Notes: generated by a model not told the origin, from the letters alone. 64,000 bases of DNA from Synergistaceae bacterium (GCA_016756725.1 JAESII010000004.1:434001-498000); one strand, 5' to 3'; shown: positions 27,140 to 37,088, counted from the stretch's first letter. Numbers and translations are program-made.

Positions 27140-27265
27140 GGCGTGACCTCCGATCTGCAGTCTGTGCTCGTTCCATTATAGCCCGCCCGGTCGGGAAAGA
27201 GGCTTCCCCTCCCGTCCGGGCGAGTCTCTGAATATTGTGAAAACACGAAAATGATCCCTCAAGTG

Positions 27266-27294
27266 TTGACAGATCTCCAAGAGAGCCCTAAAAT
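27266..27294 (+). promoter_or_regulatory. sigma-70 promoter of the ilv-leu operon
   Basis: TTGACA (27266-27271), a 17-bp spacer and TAAAAT (27289-27294) form a near-consensus promoter. Transcription would start near 27302, about 35 bp before the leader-peptide start codon. Confidence 0.88.
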
Positions 27295-27336
27295 GTCCAC
27301 CAATCCCACGAAATCCGGCCCAGGAGGTGGAGCGCA

Positions 27337-27426
27337 GTGAAGACGATGAAGGCCCTTTCCCTTGCCAGCCTTGTCCTCGTACTTATTAGCTGCGGGTCCC
27401 CTCCTGGAGCTTCCGTCGCCGTATAG
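27337..27426 (+). CDS. ilvL: branched-chain amino acid leader peptide
   Basis: A 29-residue open frame starts at GTG 27337 (AGGAGGTGG ribosome site; ATG at 27346 possible) and ends at TAG 27424-27426. Its centre is rich in regulatory amino acids: Leu, Leu, Leu-Val-Leu-Val-Leu-Ile in codons 27355-27387. Directly after the Ile codon, GGGTCCC (27394-27400) can pair with GGGACCC (27449-27455) in the left arm of the following terminator. Ribosome stalling at scarce Leu/Val/Ile-tRNA would favour this antiterminator. This is the classic layout of an attenuated ilv operon. Confidence 0.85.
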   Translation: MKTMKALSLASLVLVLISCGSPPGASVAV

Positions 27427-27445
27427 GCCGGCGGGAACTTACAGG

Positions 27446-27483
27446 ACCGGGACCCCTTGTCGTCAAGGGGTCCCGGTTTTTTT
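27446..27483 (+). terminator. attenuator terminator before ilvN
   Basis: A perfect 13-bp stem (ACCGGGACCCCTT / AAGGGGTCCCGGT) with loop GTCGTC, followed by seven T residues. It sits between the leader peptide and ilvN, so readthrough controls the operon. Confidence 0.93.
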
Positions 27484-27528
27484 CTTACGCTTCGTTACGG
27501 GTTTTCCACGAATAGGGAGGGAACGAGA

Positions 27529-28050
27529 ATGGCGATCCACACGATCAGCGTTTTGGCCCAGGACAACCCCGGAGTCCTTTCCCGCCTTGCCGGGCTGGTC
27601 TCCCGAAGAGGGTACAACGTGACGAGTCTCAGCGTCGGGAAGACCCATAGGCCCGGCCTGTCACGGTTCACCCTCGTCGTCAACGGCGACGACGTCTCCG
27701 TCGAGCAGATCGTCCGACAGCTCGACAAGCTCATCGAAATCGTCGAGGTGAGAAACCTCAGCGAAGACAAGTTCGTCGAACGGTGGATGACGCTGATCAA
27801 GGTCCGGGCCCCTCTCGACGTCCGGCCCCACGTCCTCCAGACGGCCGAAATCTTCCGGTGCCGCATCATCGACATCGGCGAGGACGCCATCGTCATCGAG
27901 GCGACGGGTGATCGGGGCAAGGTCGAGGCCTGCCTTGAGGCCGTGCGGCCCTTCGGGGTCATCGAAGTCGCCAGCAGCGGAGCCGTCGCCCTGGGGCGCA
28001 CCGGCTTCGGAGCCAGGAAGGAATCGCCCGTCGCGGCGATCCAACTCTAA
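27529..28050 (+). CDS. ilvN: acetolactate synthase small regulatory subunit
   Basis: The 173-residue subunit activates IlvB and confers valine feedback inhibition. An N-terminal ACT domain is clear ([33 protein letters not shown]), followed by the C-terminal IlvN domain with MTLIKV and [21 protein letters not shown]. It is the first structural gene after the attenuator. The catalytic subunit is three genes downstream rather than adjacent. Confidence 0.93.
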   Translation: MAIHTISVLAQDNPGVLSRLAGLVSRRGYNVTSLSVGKTHRPGLSRFTLVVNGDDVSVEQIVRQLDKLIEIVEVRNLSEDKFVERWMTLIKVRAPLDVRPHVLQTAEIFRCRIIDIGEDAIVIEATGDRGKVEACLEAVRPFGVIEVASSGAVALGRTGFGARKESPVAAIQL

Positions 28051-28085
28051 AGTGGCCGCATAGAGCCAAAATCGAAAGGGGTCTT

Positions 28086-29102
28086 ATGAAAATGGCACAG
28101 GTTTACTACGACAAGGACGCGAAACTCGAACTTATCAAGGGCAGGAGGGTGGCCGTTCTCGGCTATGGCAGCCAGGGTCACGCTCATGCCCAGAACCTCC
28201 GTGACAGCGGCGTCTCCGTCGTCATCGGCCTTTACGAGACGAGCCGCAGCCGGGCCAAGGCCCAGGCCGACGGCTTCGAGGTCCTCTCCGTGAAGGATGC
28301 CGTCGCTTCAGCCGACGTCGTCATGTTCCTCATGCCCGATCATGTCCAGGCCGAGGTCTTCCGCAACGACGTGGCCCCCTTCCTGAAGAAGGGAGCCGCC
28401 CTGGCCTTCGCCCACGGCTTCTGCGTCCACTACGGCCAGGTCGTTCCTCCCGCCGAGCACGACGTCTTCATGGTCGCCCCCAAGGGCCCCGGCCACCTCG
28501 TGCGCCGCATGTTCGCCGACGGCAAGGGCGTTCCCTGCCTCATCGCCGTCTACCAGAACCCCTCGGGCCAGGCCAAGGAGATCGGCCTCGCCTACGCCTC
28601 GGCCGTCGGAGGCGGCAGGGCCGGCATCATCGAGACCACCTTCGCCGAGGAGACGGAGACGGACCTTTTCGGCGAGCAGGCCGTCCTCTGCGGCGGCGTG
28701 ACGGAGCTGGTCAAGGCCGGCTTCGACACCCTCGTCGACGCCGGATATCAGCCTGAGATCGCCTATTTCGAGTGTCTCAACGAACTGAAGCTCATCGTGG
28801 ACATGATGTACGAAGGCGGCCTCTCCTGGATGCGCTATTCCGTCAGCGACACGGCCAAGTACGGCGATCTCGTGGCCGGCAGAAAGGTCGTCGACGAGTA
28901 CACCCGCGAGGCCATGCAGGAGCTCCTCGAGAGGGTCCAGGACGGATCCTTCGCCCAGGACTGGATCGCCGAGAATCTCTGCGGCCGCCCCCGCATGAGG
29001 GCCTGGATGCGCGCCGAGAAGAACCACCCCATTGAACAGGTCGGCAAGTCGTTGAGAGCGATGATGCCCTGGATGGAGGCCAAGGAGGCCCCCGAGAGCT
29101 GA
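28086..29102 (+). CDS. ilvC: ketol-acid reductoisomerase
   Basis: The 338-residue class I (short) enzyme converts acetolactate or acetohydroxybutyrate to the dihydroxy acid using NAD(P)H and Mg2+. The Rossmann motif [15 protein letters not shown] lies near residue 25, followed by [24 protein letters not shown] (metal ligands) and the C-terminal knotted helical domain with the conserved [20 protein letters not shown] 28086 or 28092 may be used. Confidence 0.97.
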   Translation: MKMAQVYYDKDAKLELIKGRRVAVLGYGSQGHAHAQNLRDSGVSVVIGLYETSRSRAKAQADGFEVLSVKDAVASADVVMFLMPDHVQAEVFRNDVAPFLKKGAALAFAHGFCVHYGQVVPPAEHDVFMVAPKGPGHLVRRMFADGKGVPCLIAVYQNPSGQAKEIGLAYASAVGGGRAGIIETTFAEETETDLFGEQAVLCGGVTELVKAGFDTLVDAGYQPEIAYFECLNELKLIVDMMYEGGLSWMRYSVSDTAKYGDLVAGRKVVDEYTREAMQELLERVQDGSFAQDWIAENLCGRPRMRAWMRAEKNHPIEQVGKSLRAMMPWMEAKEAPES

Positions 29103-29141
29103 AGACGAGGCCCTAGACCGGCCTCGAGAGGAGGAAACACC

Positions 29142-30698
29142 ATGAGCCCCGACAAGGTACGCATTTTTGACACCACCCTGAGAGACGGAGAGCAGTCGCC
29201 CGGCATCAATCTGAACAGGGCCGAGAAGCTTCAGATCGCACGTCAGCTGGCACGACTGGGAGTCGATGTGATCGAGGCAGGTTTTCCGGCCGCTTCCGAG
29301 GGCGACCTTGAATCGGTGCGTGCCATTGCGCGCGAGGTGAAGGGACCCATCGTGGCCGGTCTGGCCAGAACGCGCGACGAAGACATCCTTGCCGCCTGGG
29401 AGGGCGTGAAGGAGGCTGAAAAGCCCAGGATCCACACCTTCATCGCCACCAGCGACATCCATCTGGAACACAAGCTCCGCATGAGCCGCCAGGAGGTCCT
29501 CGAGGAGGTGCGCCGGGCCGTCACCCTGGCCCGCTCCCTCACACCCGACGTGGAGTTCTCCGCCGAGGACGCCAGCCGCTCCGATCCGACCTTCCTGGCC
29601 GAGGTCTTCCGCATGGCCGTCCAGTGCGGCGCCACGACCCTCAACGTGCCCGACACGGTGGGCTATGCCGTCCCTGCCGAGTTCGGCGCCTTCCTCAAAG
29701 ACGTCATCGCCCGCGTCGAGGCGCCGCCCGAGGTGATCTGGTCCGTCCACTGCCACGACGACCTGGGCCTGGCCGTGGCCAATTCCCTCGAGGCCGTCCG
29801 CTGCGGCGCCCGTCAGGTCGAGTGCACCGTCAACGGCATCGGCGAACGGGCCGGCAACGCAGCCATGGAGGAGATCGCCATGGCCCTCCGCGTCCGCCGC
29901 GGCGCCGACGGCCCCGACACGGACCTGGACACGACGGTCTTCGCCAGCCTCAGCGGGCTCGTCTCCCGTCTGACGGGCTTTCCCGTGCCGCCCAACAAGG
30001 CCATCGTGGGGCGGAACGCCTTCGCCCACGAGGCGGGCATCCACCAGCACGGCGTCCTGCGCAACCGCAGCACCTACGAGATCATGAAGCCCGAGGACGT
30101 GGGGGCTCCCAGCAGCCGTCTCGTCCTGGGCAAGCATTCGGGCCGCCATGCCTTCTCCAGCCGCATCGAGTCGCTGGGCTACTTGCTGGAGCGGGAGATG
30201 ATCGAAGAGGCCTTCGTCCTCTTCAAGAACCTCTGCGACAGGAAGGAGATCGTCACCGACGACGACCTGGAGGCCCTCATCGTCGATGAGATCCTCTCCA
30301 TCACTCCCCAGAGGCGGCTGGTCCTCAAGGACTACATGGTTCAGTCCGCCGGCAGGGACCGGGCCACGGCGACGGTGACCCTCATGGAGGGCGAGACGGA
30401 ACGGACCGACGCGGCCACAGGCAACGGCCCCGTCGATGCCGTCTTCTCGGCTGTGAAGCGCGTCATCGGCCTTGAACCCCAGCTCCTCCGCTACAACATC
30501 GAGGCCGTCACGGAACGGACCGACGCCGTCGGCCAGGCCTCCCTCGTCATCAGCCTTGACGACGTCAGCGCCGCAGGCCGCGGAGCCAGCACGGACGTCA
30601 TCGAAGCCAGCCTCAAGGCCTACGTCAACGCCCTGAACCGCATCTTCCAGATCCGCGAAGGCCGCCAGATGGCCAAGGCCGTTGAAGGACCCTGCTAG
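29142..30698 (+). CDS. leuA: 2-isopropylmalate synthase
   Basis: The 518-residue enzyme condenses acetyl-CoA with 2-oxoisovalerate, the first step of leucine synthesis. HMGL-like TIM barrel: FDTTLRDGEQSPGINL at the N-terminus, EAGFPAASEGD, VHCHDDLGLAVANSL and VNGIGERAGNAAMEE. The C-terminal LeuA dimer (allosteric) domain at about residues 390-510 is present, so leucine inhibition is expected. Citramalate synthase is a less likely alternative given the residues near the active site and operon context. Confidence 0.92.
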   Translation: MSPDKVRIFDTTLRDGEQSPGINLNRAEKLQIARQLARLGVDVIEAGFPAASEGDLESVRAIAREVKGPIVAGLARTRDEDILAAWEGVKEAEKPRIHTFIATSDIHLEHKLRMSRQEVLEEVRRAVTLARSLTPDVEFSAEDASRSDPTFLAEVFRMAVQCGATTLNVPDTVGYAVPAEFGAFLKDVIARVEAPPEVIWSVHCHDDLGLAVANSLEAVRCGARQVECTVNGIGERAGNAAMEEIAMALRVRRGADGPDTDLDTTVFASLSGLVSRLTGFPVPPNKAIVGRNAFAHEAGIHQHGVLRNRSTYEIMKPEDVGAPSSRLVLGKHSGRHAFSSRIESLGYLLEREMIEEAFVLFKNLCDRKEIVTDDDLEALIVDEILSITPQRRLVLKDYMVQSAGRDRATATVTLMEGETERTDAATGNGPVDAVFSAVKRVIGLEPQLLRYNIEAVTERTDAVGQASLVISLDDVSAAGRGASTDVIEASLKAYVNALNRIFQIREGRQMAKAVEGPC

Positions 30699-30729
30699 AG
30701 AGCATGAACAGGAAAGGAGGCAACCGATC

Positions 30730-32406
30730 ATGATGAACGGGGCTCAGATGGTCGTCGAAGCCCTCAGGCGCGAGGGCGTCGAAGTCCTCTTCGGCATCCC
30801 CGGAGGGACCGTCATCCCCCTCTTTGACGCCATGGTGAATGCCCCCTTTCGCCAGGTCCTGACCCGCCACGAACAGGGAGCCGTGCATGCTGCCGAGGGT
30901 TACGGCCGCGCCTCGGGCAAGGTGGGCGTCTGCCTCGTCACGTCCGGTCCCGGAGCGACGAACACCCTGACGGGCCTTGCCGACGCCCATCTGGATTCGG
31001 TCCCTCTCGTCGTCATCACCGGCCAGGTGAAGACCTCCCTCATCGGGACCGACGCCTTTCAGGAGGCCGACATCTTCGGATGCAGCATGCCCGTCGTGAA
31101 GCACAGCTTTCTCGTGCGCACCCTGGAGCAGCTGCCGGCCGCTCTGGCCGGGGCCTTTCACATCGCCCGGACCGGGCGCCCCGGCCCCGTCCTCGTCGAT
31201 ATCCCCGTCGACGTCCAGAACGCCCGGGGAGAATTCGACTACCCCCCGGCTTTGAACTTCCCCGGCTACAGTGCCGAGGTGGCCGAGGAGCTGTCGGGCC
31301 TCGACGAGGCCCGGCGTCTCCTCGAACGGTCCGAGCGTCCCATGATCCTCGCCGGAGGAGGCATCATCCTCTCCGACGCCGCCGAGGCGCTCCTTGGCCT
31401 GGCCGAGGCCGGATCGATCCCTGTGGCGACGACCTTCATGGGCAAGGGCGGTTTCCCCGAAAGACACCCCCTCTCTCTGGGGACGGCGGGCATGCACGGG
31501 CGGGCTCAGGCCAATCGGGCCCTCTGCGAGGCCGATGTCGTCCTGGCCGTGGGAACGCGCCTCTCCGACAGGACGACGGGACGTCCCGACGGCTTCGCTC
31601 CCAAGGCCAAGCTGATCCACGTCGACATGGACCGGGCCGAGGTGGGCAAGACCTTCTCCCCTCAGGTGGGCCTCGTCGGCGACGCCGCCAAGGTACTCTC
31701 CCTCCTTGCCCCTTCCGTTGAGGGCAAGGACTGCCGGGCCTGGCGGGAGACCCTTGACGGCTGGACGAGAAGCTACCCCCTCGAACCGGCCCCTGACGTC
31801 CTCTCGGCGCCCCTCGTCATCCGGGCCGTCCGCCGCCTTGTCGACGAAGAGACGGTGGTCGTCACCGAAGTGGGGCAGCATCAGATGTGGGCCGGTCTTC
31901 ATTGGGAGACGAACCGCCCCAGAAGCTTCATCTCCTCCGGGGGTCTGGGAACGATGGGCTTCGGCCTGCCCGCTGCCCTGGGCGCGGCCTTTGCCACGGG
32001 CAAGCCCGTCGTCTGCTTCGCCGGAGACGGAAGCCTCCTCATGAACATCCAGGAGCTGGAAAGCTGCTCCCGCTACAATCTGCCCGTCAAGGTCATCGTC
32101 CTCAACAACGGCAGCCTCGGCATGGTCCGGCAGTGGCAGGAACTCTTCTTCGACGAACGGTATGCCCAGACCCTGGAGGGCGTCCACTGCGATTTTGTCG
32201 CCCTCGCCGAGTCCTTCTTCATGAGGGGTTACCGCGTCAAGGTCGCCGAGGAGCTCGAAGAGACCCTCAAGGAGGCCCTGGAGACGCCCGGCCCGGCCCT
32301 GGTGGACTGCGTCATCCCCTGGAGGGACAAGGTTTTCCCCATGGTCCCCGCCGGAGCGGCCCTGGGAGATTTCCTGTGGCCCGACGGTGGCCCGACGGAA
32401 AGCTGA
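30730..32406 (+). CDS. ilvB: acetolactate synthase large catalytic subunit
   Basis: The 558-residue thiamin-diphosphate enzyme makes acetolactate from pyruvate. The N-terminal domain has GIPGGTVIPLFDAM and the catalytic Glu context RHEQGAVHAAEGYGRASGK. The C-terminal domain carries the ThDP motif CFAGDGSLLMNIQELE ... VLNNGSLGMVRQWQ. Start ATG 30730 follows AAGGAGG. A strong terminator ends the operon. The window shows no ilvD, ilvE or leuBCD. Confidence 0.95.
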   Translation: MMNGAQMVVEALRREGVEVLFGIPGGTVIPLFDAMVNAPFRQVLTRHEQGAVHAAEGYGRASGKVGVCLVTSGPGATNTLTGLADAHLDSVPLVVITGQVKTSLIGTDAFQEADIFGCSMPVVKHSFLVRTLEQLPAALAGAFHIARTGRPGPVLVDIPVDVQNARGEFDYPPALNFPGYSAEVAEELSGLDEARRLLERSERPMILAGGGIILSDAAEALLGLAEAGSIPVATTFMGKGGFPERHPLSLGTAGMHGRAQANRALCEADVVLAVGTRLSDRTTGRPDGFAPKAKLIHVDMDRAEVGKTFSPQVGLVGDAAKVLSLLAPSVEGKDCRAWRETLDGWTRSYPLEPAPDVLSAPLVIRAVRRLVDEETVVVTEVGQHQMWAGLHWETNRPRSFISSGGLGTMGFGLPAALGAAFATGKPVVCFAGDGSLLMNIQELESCSRYNLPVKVIVLNNGSLGMVRQWQELFFDERYAQTLEGVHCDFVALAESFFMRGYRVKVAEELEETLKEALETPGPALVDCVIPWRDKVFPMVPAGAALGDFLWPDGGPTES

Positions 32407-32445
32407 AGCCCTTCGTCGGAGAGAAGAAAGGGGAAAGAGACGGTG

Positions 32446-32482
32446 AAAAAGGGAAGGGGCTCCGGCCCTTTCCCTTTTTCTT
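32446..32482 (+). terminator. intrinsic terminator of the ilv-leu operon
   Basis: AAAAAGGGAAGGGGC pairs with GGCCCTTTCCCTTTTT around a short loop, with minor mismatches, followed by a T-rich tract. Confidence 0.8.
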
Positions 32483-32550
32483 TCTCTGTCGGAACGGGTA
32501 TAATATTCCAGTAATGATCCCACCGGCGGCCTTCGAGAGGAGATGAGGGA

Positions 32551-33969
32551 ATGAACGAAGATAACCTCCGCAACGGACAGACCCCTGACAACAGGGAAGA
32601 AGAGCACATCGACCAGGAACCGGCCAAAACGCCCCTCGACGAGGAAGAAGACCTTCTCTTCACCGAGGAGATTGACGTCGAAGGCGTCAGCGAGACCGAT
32701 CCTGACGATTCGGTTGGCTGTGACTTCCAGGATGGCCGGGAGGAATGTCAGGACGAAGCCGGCGATCGGGAAGATCCCGAAGAGGAGCTGAAAACCCTTC
32801 TGGCCCCTCCCGCCGAGGAGAAGCCCCGCTGTTCCTGGTGGCGTACCCTGGCGGTCATCGCCGTCATCCTCGTCGTCCTCAACGTCATGTGGACCCAGAT
32901 GAACAAGAAGATCGCCTCCCAGGCCGAGACGACGACGGCTCTTCAGGCGATGGTCGAAAAGATGAACGGCGACTATGAGTCGGCTCAGAAGAACCTCGAG
33001 GAAATGAAGGCCGCCATGGCCTCCATTGACGAGGAGATGGCTGGTTTCCAGGATTCTCTCGACAAGGTCGCCGGCAGCACCGAGCGCCACGAGACCTACC
33101 TCCGCAACGACCTCAACCGCCAGCGGGCTGCCCTGAGCGAGATGAGCCGTCTCATCGCCGTCCAGGAATCCCTTCTTGAGGGAACCCATGCCGGGACCGC
33201 CGCCGAAACCGAGGTCTCCGAGGCCGTCCCCGCCGTCCCCGCCGTCCTTGAAGAGCAGCTGCGGATCAACGTCGAGACTCTCCGTCTCACCAAGGAATCG
33301 CTGGAGATGACCAAGGCTGCCCTGAATGAGACGGAAGTCCGCCTGACTGCCGCCGAAGAACGTGCCGCCTCGGCCGAGAAGGAACTGGAAACGGTCAAGG
33401 CCAATCGCGACGCCGAGCGGGCCGAGCTGGAAGAGGCCCTGGCGGCCATGACGGCCCGGGCCGAGAAGGCCGAAGCCGATCTGGCCGAGGCCCAGAAATC
33501 CCTTGAGGAGCTGAACGCCGAGGCCGTCGCTGCCGCCAAGGAGGCGAAAGAGACGGAAGAGGCCCTGAACGAAAAGATCGCTTCTCTCGAGACGGCTGTT
33601 GCCGAGGAAAAGGCCCGTGCCGAGGCTGCCGAAAAGGCCCTGGACGACACGAAGGCCCTCCTGGAGAAGATCCAGGCCGAGACGGCCGAAAGCGCCGGCG
33701 AGCGGGAAGGCCTGCTCGGCAAGATCGGTGCCCTGACGGACAAGGTGGCCGCCATGGAGGAGAAACTCCAGGCCTCTCAGGCCAAACTGACCTCGACGGA
33801 AGCGAGCCTCGAGGCGGCCCGCCAGGAGCTGGCCCTCGTCAGGAGCGCTGAAGAGCCCGTCGTCGAGGCTGAAGAACCCGCCGCGGCGGCCGAAGAGCCT
33901 GCTGCGGAGCCTGAAGTTCCCGCCGTCGAAACCGAAGAGCCCGCCGCCTCGCCCGATCAGGTCTCCTGA
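32551..33969 (+). CDS. single-pass membrane protein with long coiled coil
   Basis: The 472-residue protein has an acidic cytoplasmic N-terminus of about 95 residues, one membrane helix (TLAVIAVILVVLNVMW, about 98-115), then roughly 300 residues of heptad-rich Ala/Glu/Lys/Leu coiled coil, and a Pro-Ala-Glu tail. It would span the membrane with the coiled coil outside, an arrangement seen in envelope-tethering or division proteins. No homologous family can be named. It stands alone between two terminators. Confidence 0.7.
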   Translation: MNEDNLRNGQTPDNREEEHIDQEPAKTPLDEEEDLLFTEEIDVEGVSETDPDDSVGCDFQDGREECQDEAGDREDPEEELKTLLAPPAEEKPRCSWWRTLAVIAVILVVLNVMWTQMNKKIASQAETTTALQAMVEKMNGDYESAQKNLEEMKAAMASIDEEMAGFQDSLDKVAGSTERHETYLRNDLNRQRAALSEMSRLIAVQESLLEGTHAGTAAETEVSEAVPAVPAVLEEQLRINVETLRLTKESLEMTKAALNETEVRLTAAEERAASAEKELETVKANRDAERAELEEALAAMTARAEKAEADLAEAQKSLEELNAEAVAAAKEAKETEEALNEKIASLETAVAEEKARAEAAEKALDDTKALLEKIQAETAESAGEREGLLGKIGALTDKVAAMEEKLQASQAKLTSTEASLEAARQELALVRSAEEPVVEAEEPAAAAEEPAAEPEVPAVETEEPAASPDQVS

Positions 33970-33992
33970 GAAGGGCCGTCAAGAAAGGCACG

Positions 33993-34026
33993 AAGGAGCC
34001 CCCGACGGCCGTCGGGGGCTCCTTTT
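33993..34026. terminator. terminator between convergent coiled-coil gene and msrB
   Basis: A 14-bp perfect palindromic stem starting GGAGCCCCCGACGG, flanked by AA on the left and TTTT on the right. It probably serves both strands. Confidence 0.88.
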
Positions 34027-34053
34027 CCGGCCTGGTGTGCTCTTCCCGGCCCG

Positions 34054-34446
34054 TCAGTCCCCGTCGAAGGTGAGGGCTCCGGAATTGATGCAGTACCGCC
34101 TGCCTTCCGGCAGGGGCCCGTCGTCGAAGAGGTGTCCCAGATGGCCGCCGCAGGAGGCGCAGAGCACTTCAAGGCGCATCATGCCGAGGCTTCTGTCGAC
34201 GCTGGTCAGGACTGCCCCGTCCAGGGCGCGGCGAAAGCTGGGCCAGCCCGAGCCGGAGTCGAATTTGGCCTCCGACCGGAAGAGGCCGTTGCCGCAGCCG
34301 GCGCAGCGGTAGAGTCCCGGTCTGTCGTTGTCGAGGAGGGTCCCCGAAAAGGGCCTCTCCGTCCCCTTTTCCCGCAGGATGCGGTACTGTTCCGGCGTAA
34401 GCCTGGTCCGCCATGCCTCGTCGCCGGTCCGTCTGGCCTCTTTCAT
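34054..34446 (-). CDS. msrB: peptide methionine-R-sulfoxide reductase
   Basis: The 130-residue enzyme reduces methionine-R-sulfoxide in proteins. Two Cys pairs for structural zinc are visible (YRCAGCG and LCASCGG). FDSGSGWPSF, GHLGHLFDDGP and the catalytic RYCINSGAL complete the family signature. It is the standalone form without MsrA fusion. It fits with sor as oxidative-stress protection in an anaerobe. Confidence 0.95.
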   Translation of the reverse strand: MKEARRTGDEAWRTRLTPEQYRILREKGTERPFSGTLLDNDRPGLYRCAGCGNGLFRSEAKFDSGSGWPSFRRALDGAVLTSVDRSLGMMRLEVLCASCGGHLGHLFDDGPLPEGRRYCINSGALTFDGD

Positions 34447-34516
34447 GGGCGATCACTCCTTTTTTCAGTGAACGATGAATTTCCTGCCACTTTGCGGCTG
34501 AAGGGGGGACGAAGCG

Positions 34517-34825
34517 ATGGAGAAGGGCGATTCCCGCCCTTTCCCCGGCCGGGGCGACTGTTGTGTCTACCTTCTCCGCTGCAAAGACGGCAGTCTCTAC
34601 TGCGGCTGGACCGACGACCTCGCCCGGCGCTTCGGCGATCACTGCCGGGGGCGGGGAGCCCGCTACACCCGGGGAAGAGGCCCTCTGAGCCTGGTCTACT
34701 GGGAGTCCGTCCCCTCCCGTTCGGAGGCCCTGAAAAGGGAGCGGCGCCTCAAGCGTCTCGGGAAGGCCCGCAAGGAGAGGCTCGTTCAGGCCTTCGGCCG
34801 CGGCAGGGAAGCGGATAAGACCTGA
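34517..34825 (+). CDS. GIY-YIG domain protein
   Basis: The 102-residue protein is the UPF0213/YhbQ type of small GIY-YIG nuclease-like protein. VYLLRCKDGSLYCGWTDDL carries the G-Y-x...Y-x-G core; R at DLARRFGDH and Y in ARYTRGRGP are conserved; the Glu of the C-terminal motif is in VYWESVPSRSEALKRERRLK. DNA cleavage activity is not proven for most members. Confidence 0.85.
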   Translation: MEKGDSRPFPGRGDCCVYLLRCKDGSLYCGWTDDLARRFGDHCRGRGARYTRGRGPLSLVYWESVPSRSEALKRERRLKRLGKARKERLVQAFGRGREADKT

Positions 34826-34841
34826 TCAGAGAAAGGATACC

Positions 34842-34883
34842 CCAAAAGGGGGGACCTGGGAAAACCCAGGTCCCCCCTTTTGG
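34842..34883. terminator. bidirectional terminator between GIY-YIG gene and chemoreceptor
   Basis: A perfect 19-bp stem (CCAAAAGGGGGGACCTGGG and its complement) around an AAAA loop, with A- and T-runs placed for both strands. Confidence 0.92.
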
Positions 34884-34895
34884 ACGGTGTATCGG

Positions 34896-36932
34896 TCAGC
34901 TTCTTCTTGCCGGCAGGCTCCGGAGGCCCTTTTCTTCCCTGGCAATCTCGCGGAGGCAAAACCGTGCCGTCGCCTCGTTGAGGCTCTCGCCGAGGGCGAC
35001 GAGAGTCTCGGCGGCCTGAGCCACGGACTCGATGGCCCGGGACTGCTCCTCCATGGAGGTGGCCACGGCCGTCACCTCTTCGCCCACTTCCTGGCCGGCC
35101 TTGGCGATGTGATCGACGCCGGAGGCCATCTCCTGGCTGCTGGCCGACTGCTCCTCCATGGTGGCCGCCACGTTCTGGATCCCCTCGGTGACGCCGGCGA
35201 TGCGCTCCACCACGTCGCCGATGACCTTGCGGGTCCTCTCGGCCTGATCGACGAGCTCCTTCAGGAGCGATCCCACCTGGCCCTGATGACCCCGGGCTGC
35301 CTCCGTCCTCTGGGAGACCTCGTCGATGAGACGTCCCACCTCGACGGCGGCCTGGTTCGACTCCTCGGCCAGCTTGCGGACCTCGTCGGCGACGACGGCG
35401 AATCCCCGTCCCGCCTCGCCGGCCCGGGCCGCCTCGATGGCGGCGTTCAGTGCCAGCAGGTTCGTCTGGTCGGCGATGCGGGTGATGGTGGCGACGAAGC
35501 CGGCGATGGCCTCCGTCGACCGGGCCAGCTCCTCGACGGCCTCGCCGACTTTGGCGCCGGCGCCGGAGGTCCTGTCGATGAGGGTCACCATCTCCGTCAC
35601 GGCCTCTCCGCCCTCTTCGGCGGCATGGCTGATGGCCTGGGTCTGGTCGCTCATCTCGGCGGCGATCTTGGCGCCGGCCTGGGCCCCGGCGGCTACCTCC
35701 TCGACGCCGGCGTTGGTCTCCTCGATGGCCGCCGCCGTCTCGTCCGTGTGCTGCTTGGCCCGTTCGGCCAAGGAGCGGACCTCCTCGATGGAGGCCGTCG
35801 ACTCCTCGCCGGCGGCGCTCACTTCCTGGGCCTTCTCGAGGAGGCTGCCTGCTCCGTCCCTGACGACCAGGAAGGACCGGGAGAGGGAGTCCACCGTCGT
35901 CTCCAGGGCGGCGGTGAGGTGGACGATTTCGGCGATGGAGCTTTTCGCCTCGACGGGGCTGGCCAGGTCGCCCTCGGCGAGGGCGGCCATGCGCTTTACG
36001 ATGGCGCCGACGGGCCTGGCGATGCCGTTGGCGAAGAAGAGGGAGAGACCCACGACGATGAGGGCCAGAAGGCCTGACGTGACGAGAATGGCCCTCTGGA
36101 GGGCCTGCACCGGCGCCAGGAGCTCCCGAAGGGGCGTCGTCACGGCGGCGACCCAGCCCGTATAGGGGATGGGCGTGTAGGCGCTCATCTGGTCCTGGCC
36201 GTTGAAGAAATGCTCGATCACCCCCGACCGGCCCGCCAGGCCGTCCTGCATGGCCCGGGCCAGGTCGGCGGGGATCCTGTCGCTGGTGACGGCGGCGTTC
36301 AGTTCGCCCAGGAACTCCTTGACGCGGTGGGCGACGAGAACGCCCTTCCTGTCGATGACGTAGCTGTAGCCTTCGGTGCCCCAGGTGACGGCGGCGGTCT
36401 CTTCGGCGATGGAGTCGAGGGTGATCGTCGCTGCCAGGACGCCCACGACGTCGCCCGAGGGGACGACGATGGGCGAGGCGATGACGAAAAGATGGGCTCC
36501 CGTCGAGCGGGAGACGAGGGGGTCCGTCAGGGTGGACTTCTTTTCCTTCACGGCCCGGACGAAGTACTCCCGGTCCGAATAGTTTCCTCCCTTGTCGCGG
36601 TCGACGAAACGGGCCTCGCCGTCGAGATCGATGACGAAGATGTCGAAGAAGTCGTACCGGTCGTAGAGGGGGGCCAGCGACGGCTCCTGGTCCTCCCAGT
36701 TCATGGAGCGGATGACGTGCCGCTCGGCCTGGGTCTCGACGATCATGGCCCGTTCCTTGAGGTAGCTGTCGATCCGGATGGCCAGGGCCGAGGCCAGGGC
36801 CCGCCCCTCCTGCTGAGCGGCCTCGATGATGGCCTGTCGCGATCGGCTCAAAGCGAGAAAGCCCACGGCTCCCATGGCGGCCAGGGCGACGACGAGAAAT
36901 GTGGCGATCAGTCTTCCGCGAAGCGACTTTAT
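34896..36932 (-). CDS. methyl-accepting chemotaxis protein with Cache sensor
   Basis: The 678-residue receptor has TM1 ([19 protein letters not shown]), a periplasmic Cache sensor at about residues 45-280 ([28 protein letters not shown] and [15 protein letters not shown] are typical dCache phrases), TM2, HAMP ([23 protein letters not shown]) and the cytoplasmic coiled coil with hairpin [23 protein letters not shown]. No ordinary start codon gives the natural N-terminus: the best frame begins ATA AAG TCG CTT six bases after a run of nine G. The first normal in-frame ATG (36875) would cut TM1. An ATG at 36972 is in another frame and would join only if the G-tract lost one base. Confidence 0.85.
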   Translation of the reverse strand: MKSLRGRLIATFLVVALAAMGAVGFLALSRSRQAIIEAAQQEGRALASALAIRIDSYLKERAMIVETQAERHVIRSMNWEDQEPSLAPLYDRYDFFDIFVIDLDGEARFVDRDKGGNYSDREYFVRAVKEKKSTLTDPLVSRSTGAHLFVIASPIVVPSGDVVGVLAATITLDSIAEETAAVTWGTEGYSYVIDRKGVLVAHRVKEFLGELNAAVTSDRIPADLARAMQDGLAGRSGVIEHFFNGQDQMSAYTPIPYTGWVAAVTTPLRELLAPVQALQRAILVTSGLLALIVVGLSLFFANGIARPVGAIVKRMAALAEGDLASPVEAKSSIAEIVHLTAALETTVDSLSRSFLVVRDGAGSLLEKAQEVSAAGEESTASIEEVRSLAERAKQHTDETAAAIEETNAGVEEVAAGAQAGAKIAAEMSDQTQAISHAAEEGGEAVTEMVTLIDRTSGAGAKVGEAVEELARSTEAIAGFVATITRIADQTNLLALNAAIEAARAGEAGRGFAVVADEVRKLAEESNQAAVEVGRLIDEVSQRTEAARGHQGQVGSLLKELVDQAERTRKVIGDVVERIAGVTEGIQNVAATMEEQSASSQEMASGVDHIAKAGQEVGEEVTAVATSMEEQSRAIESVAQAAETLVALGESLNEATARFCLREIAREEKGLRSLPARRS

Positions 36933-37088
36933 GGCGATCCCCCCCCCTTGAAGATGAATCTTTTTTGAGCATATAACAAAATGAATTTAAATGCTATCGG
37001 TTGTCGGGATAAAGGGATCTTAATAAGCGCTTTCCGACTGTCGGGAAGCTCGAGGGGGGGCTGGTGCCCGTTGTTCTGAGGGTTCTGG

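Noticed and set aside
28308..33189. Very long open frames antisense to ilvC, leuA, ilvB and the coiled-coil gene
   Set aside because: They lie exactly opposite well-conserved genes and reflect high-GC third-position bias, with no ribosome sites or recognisable domains.
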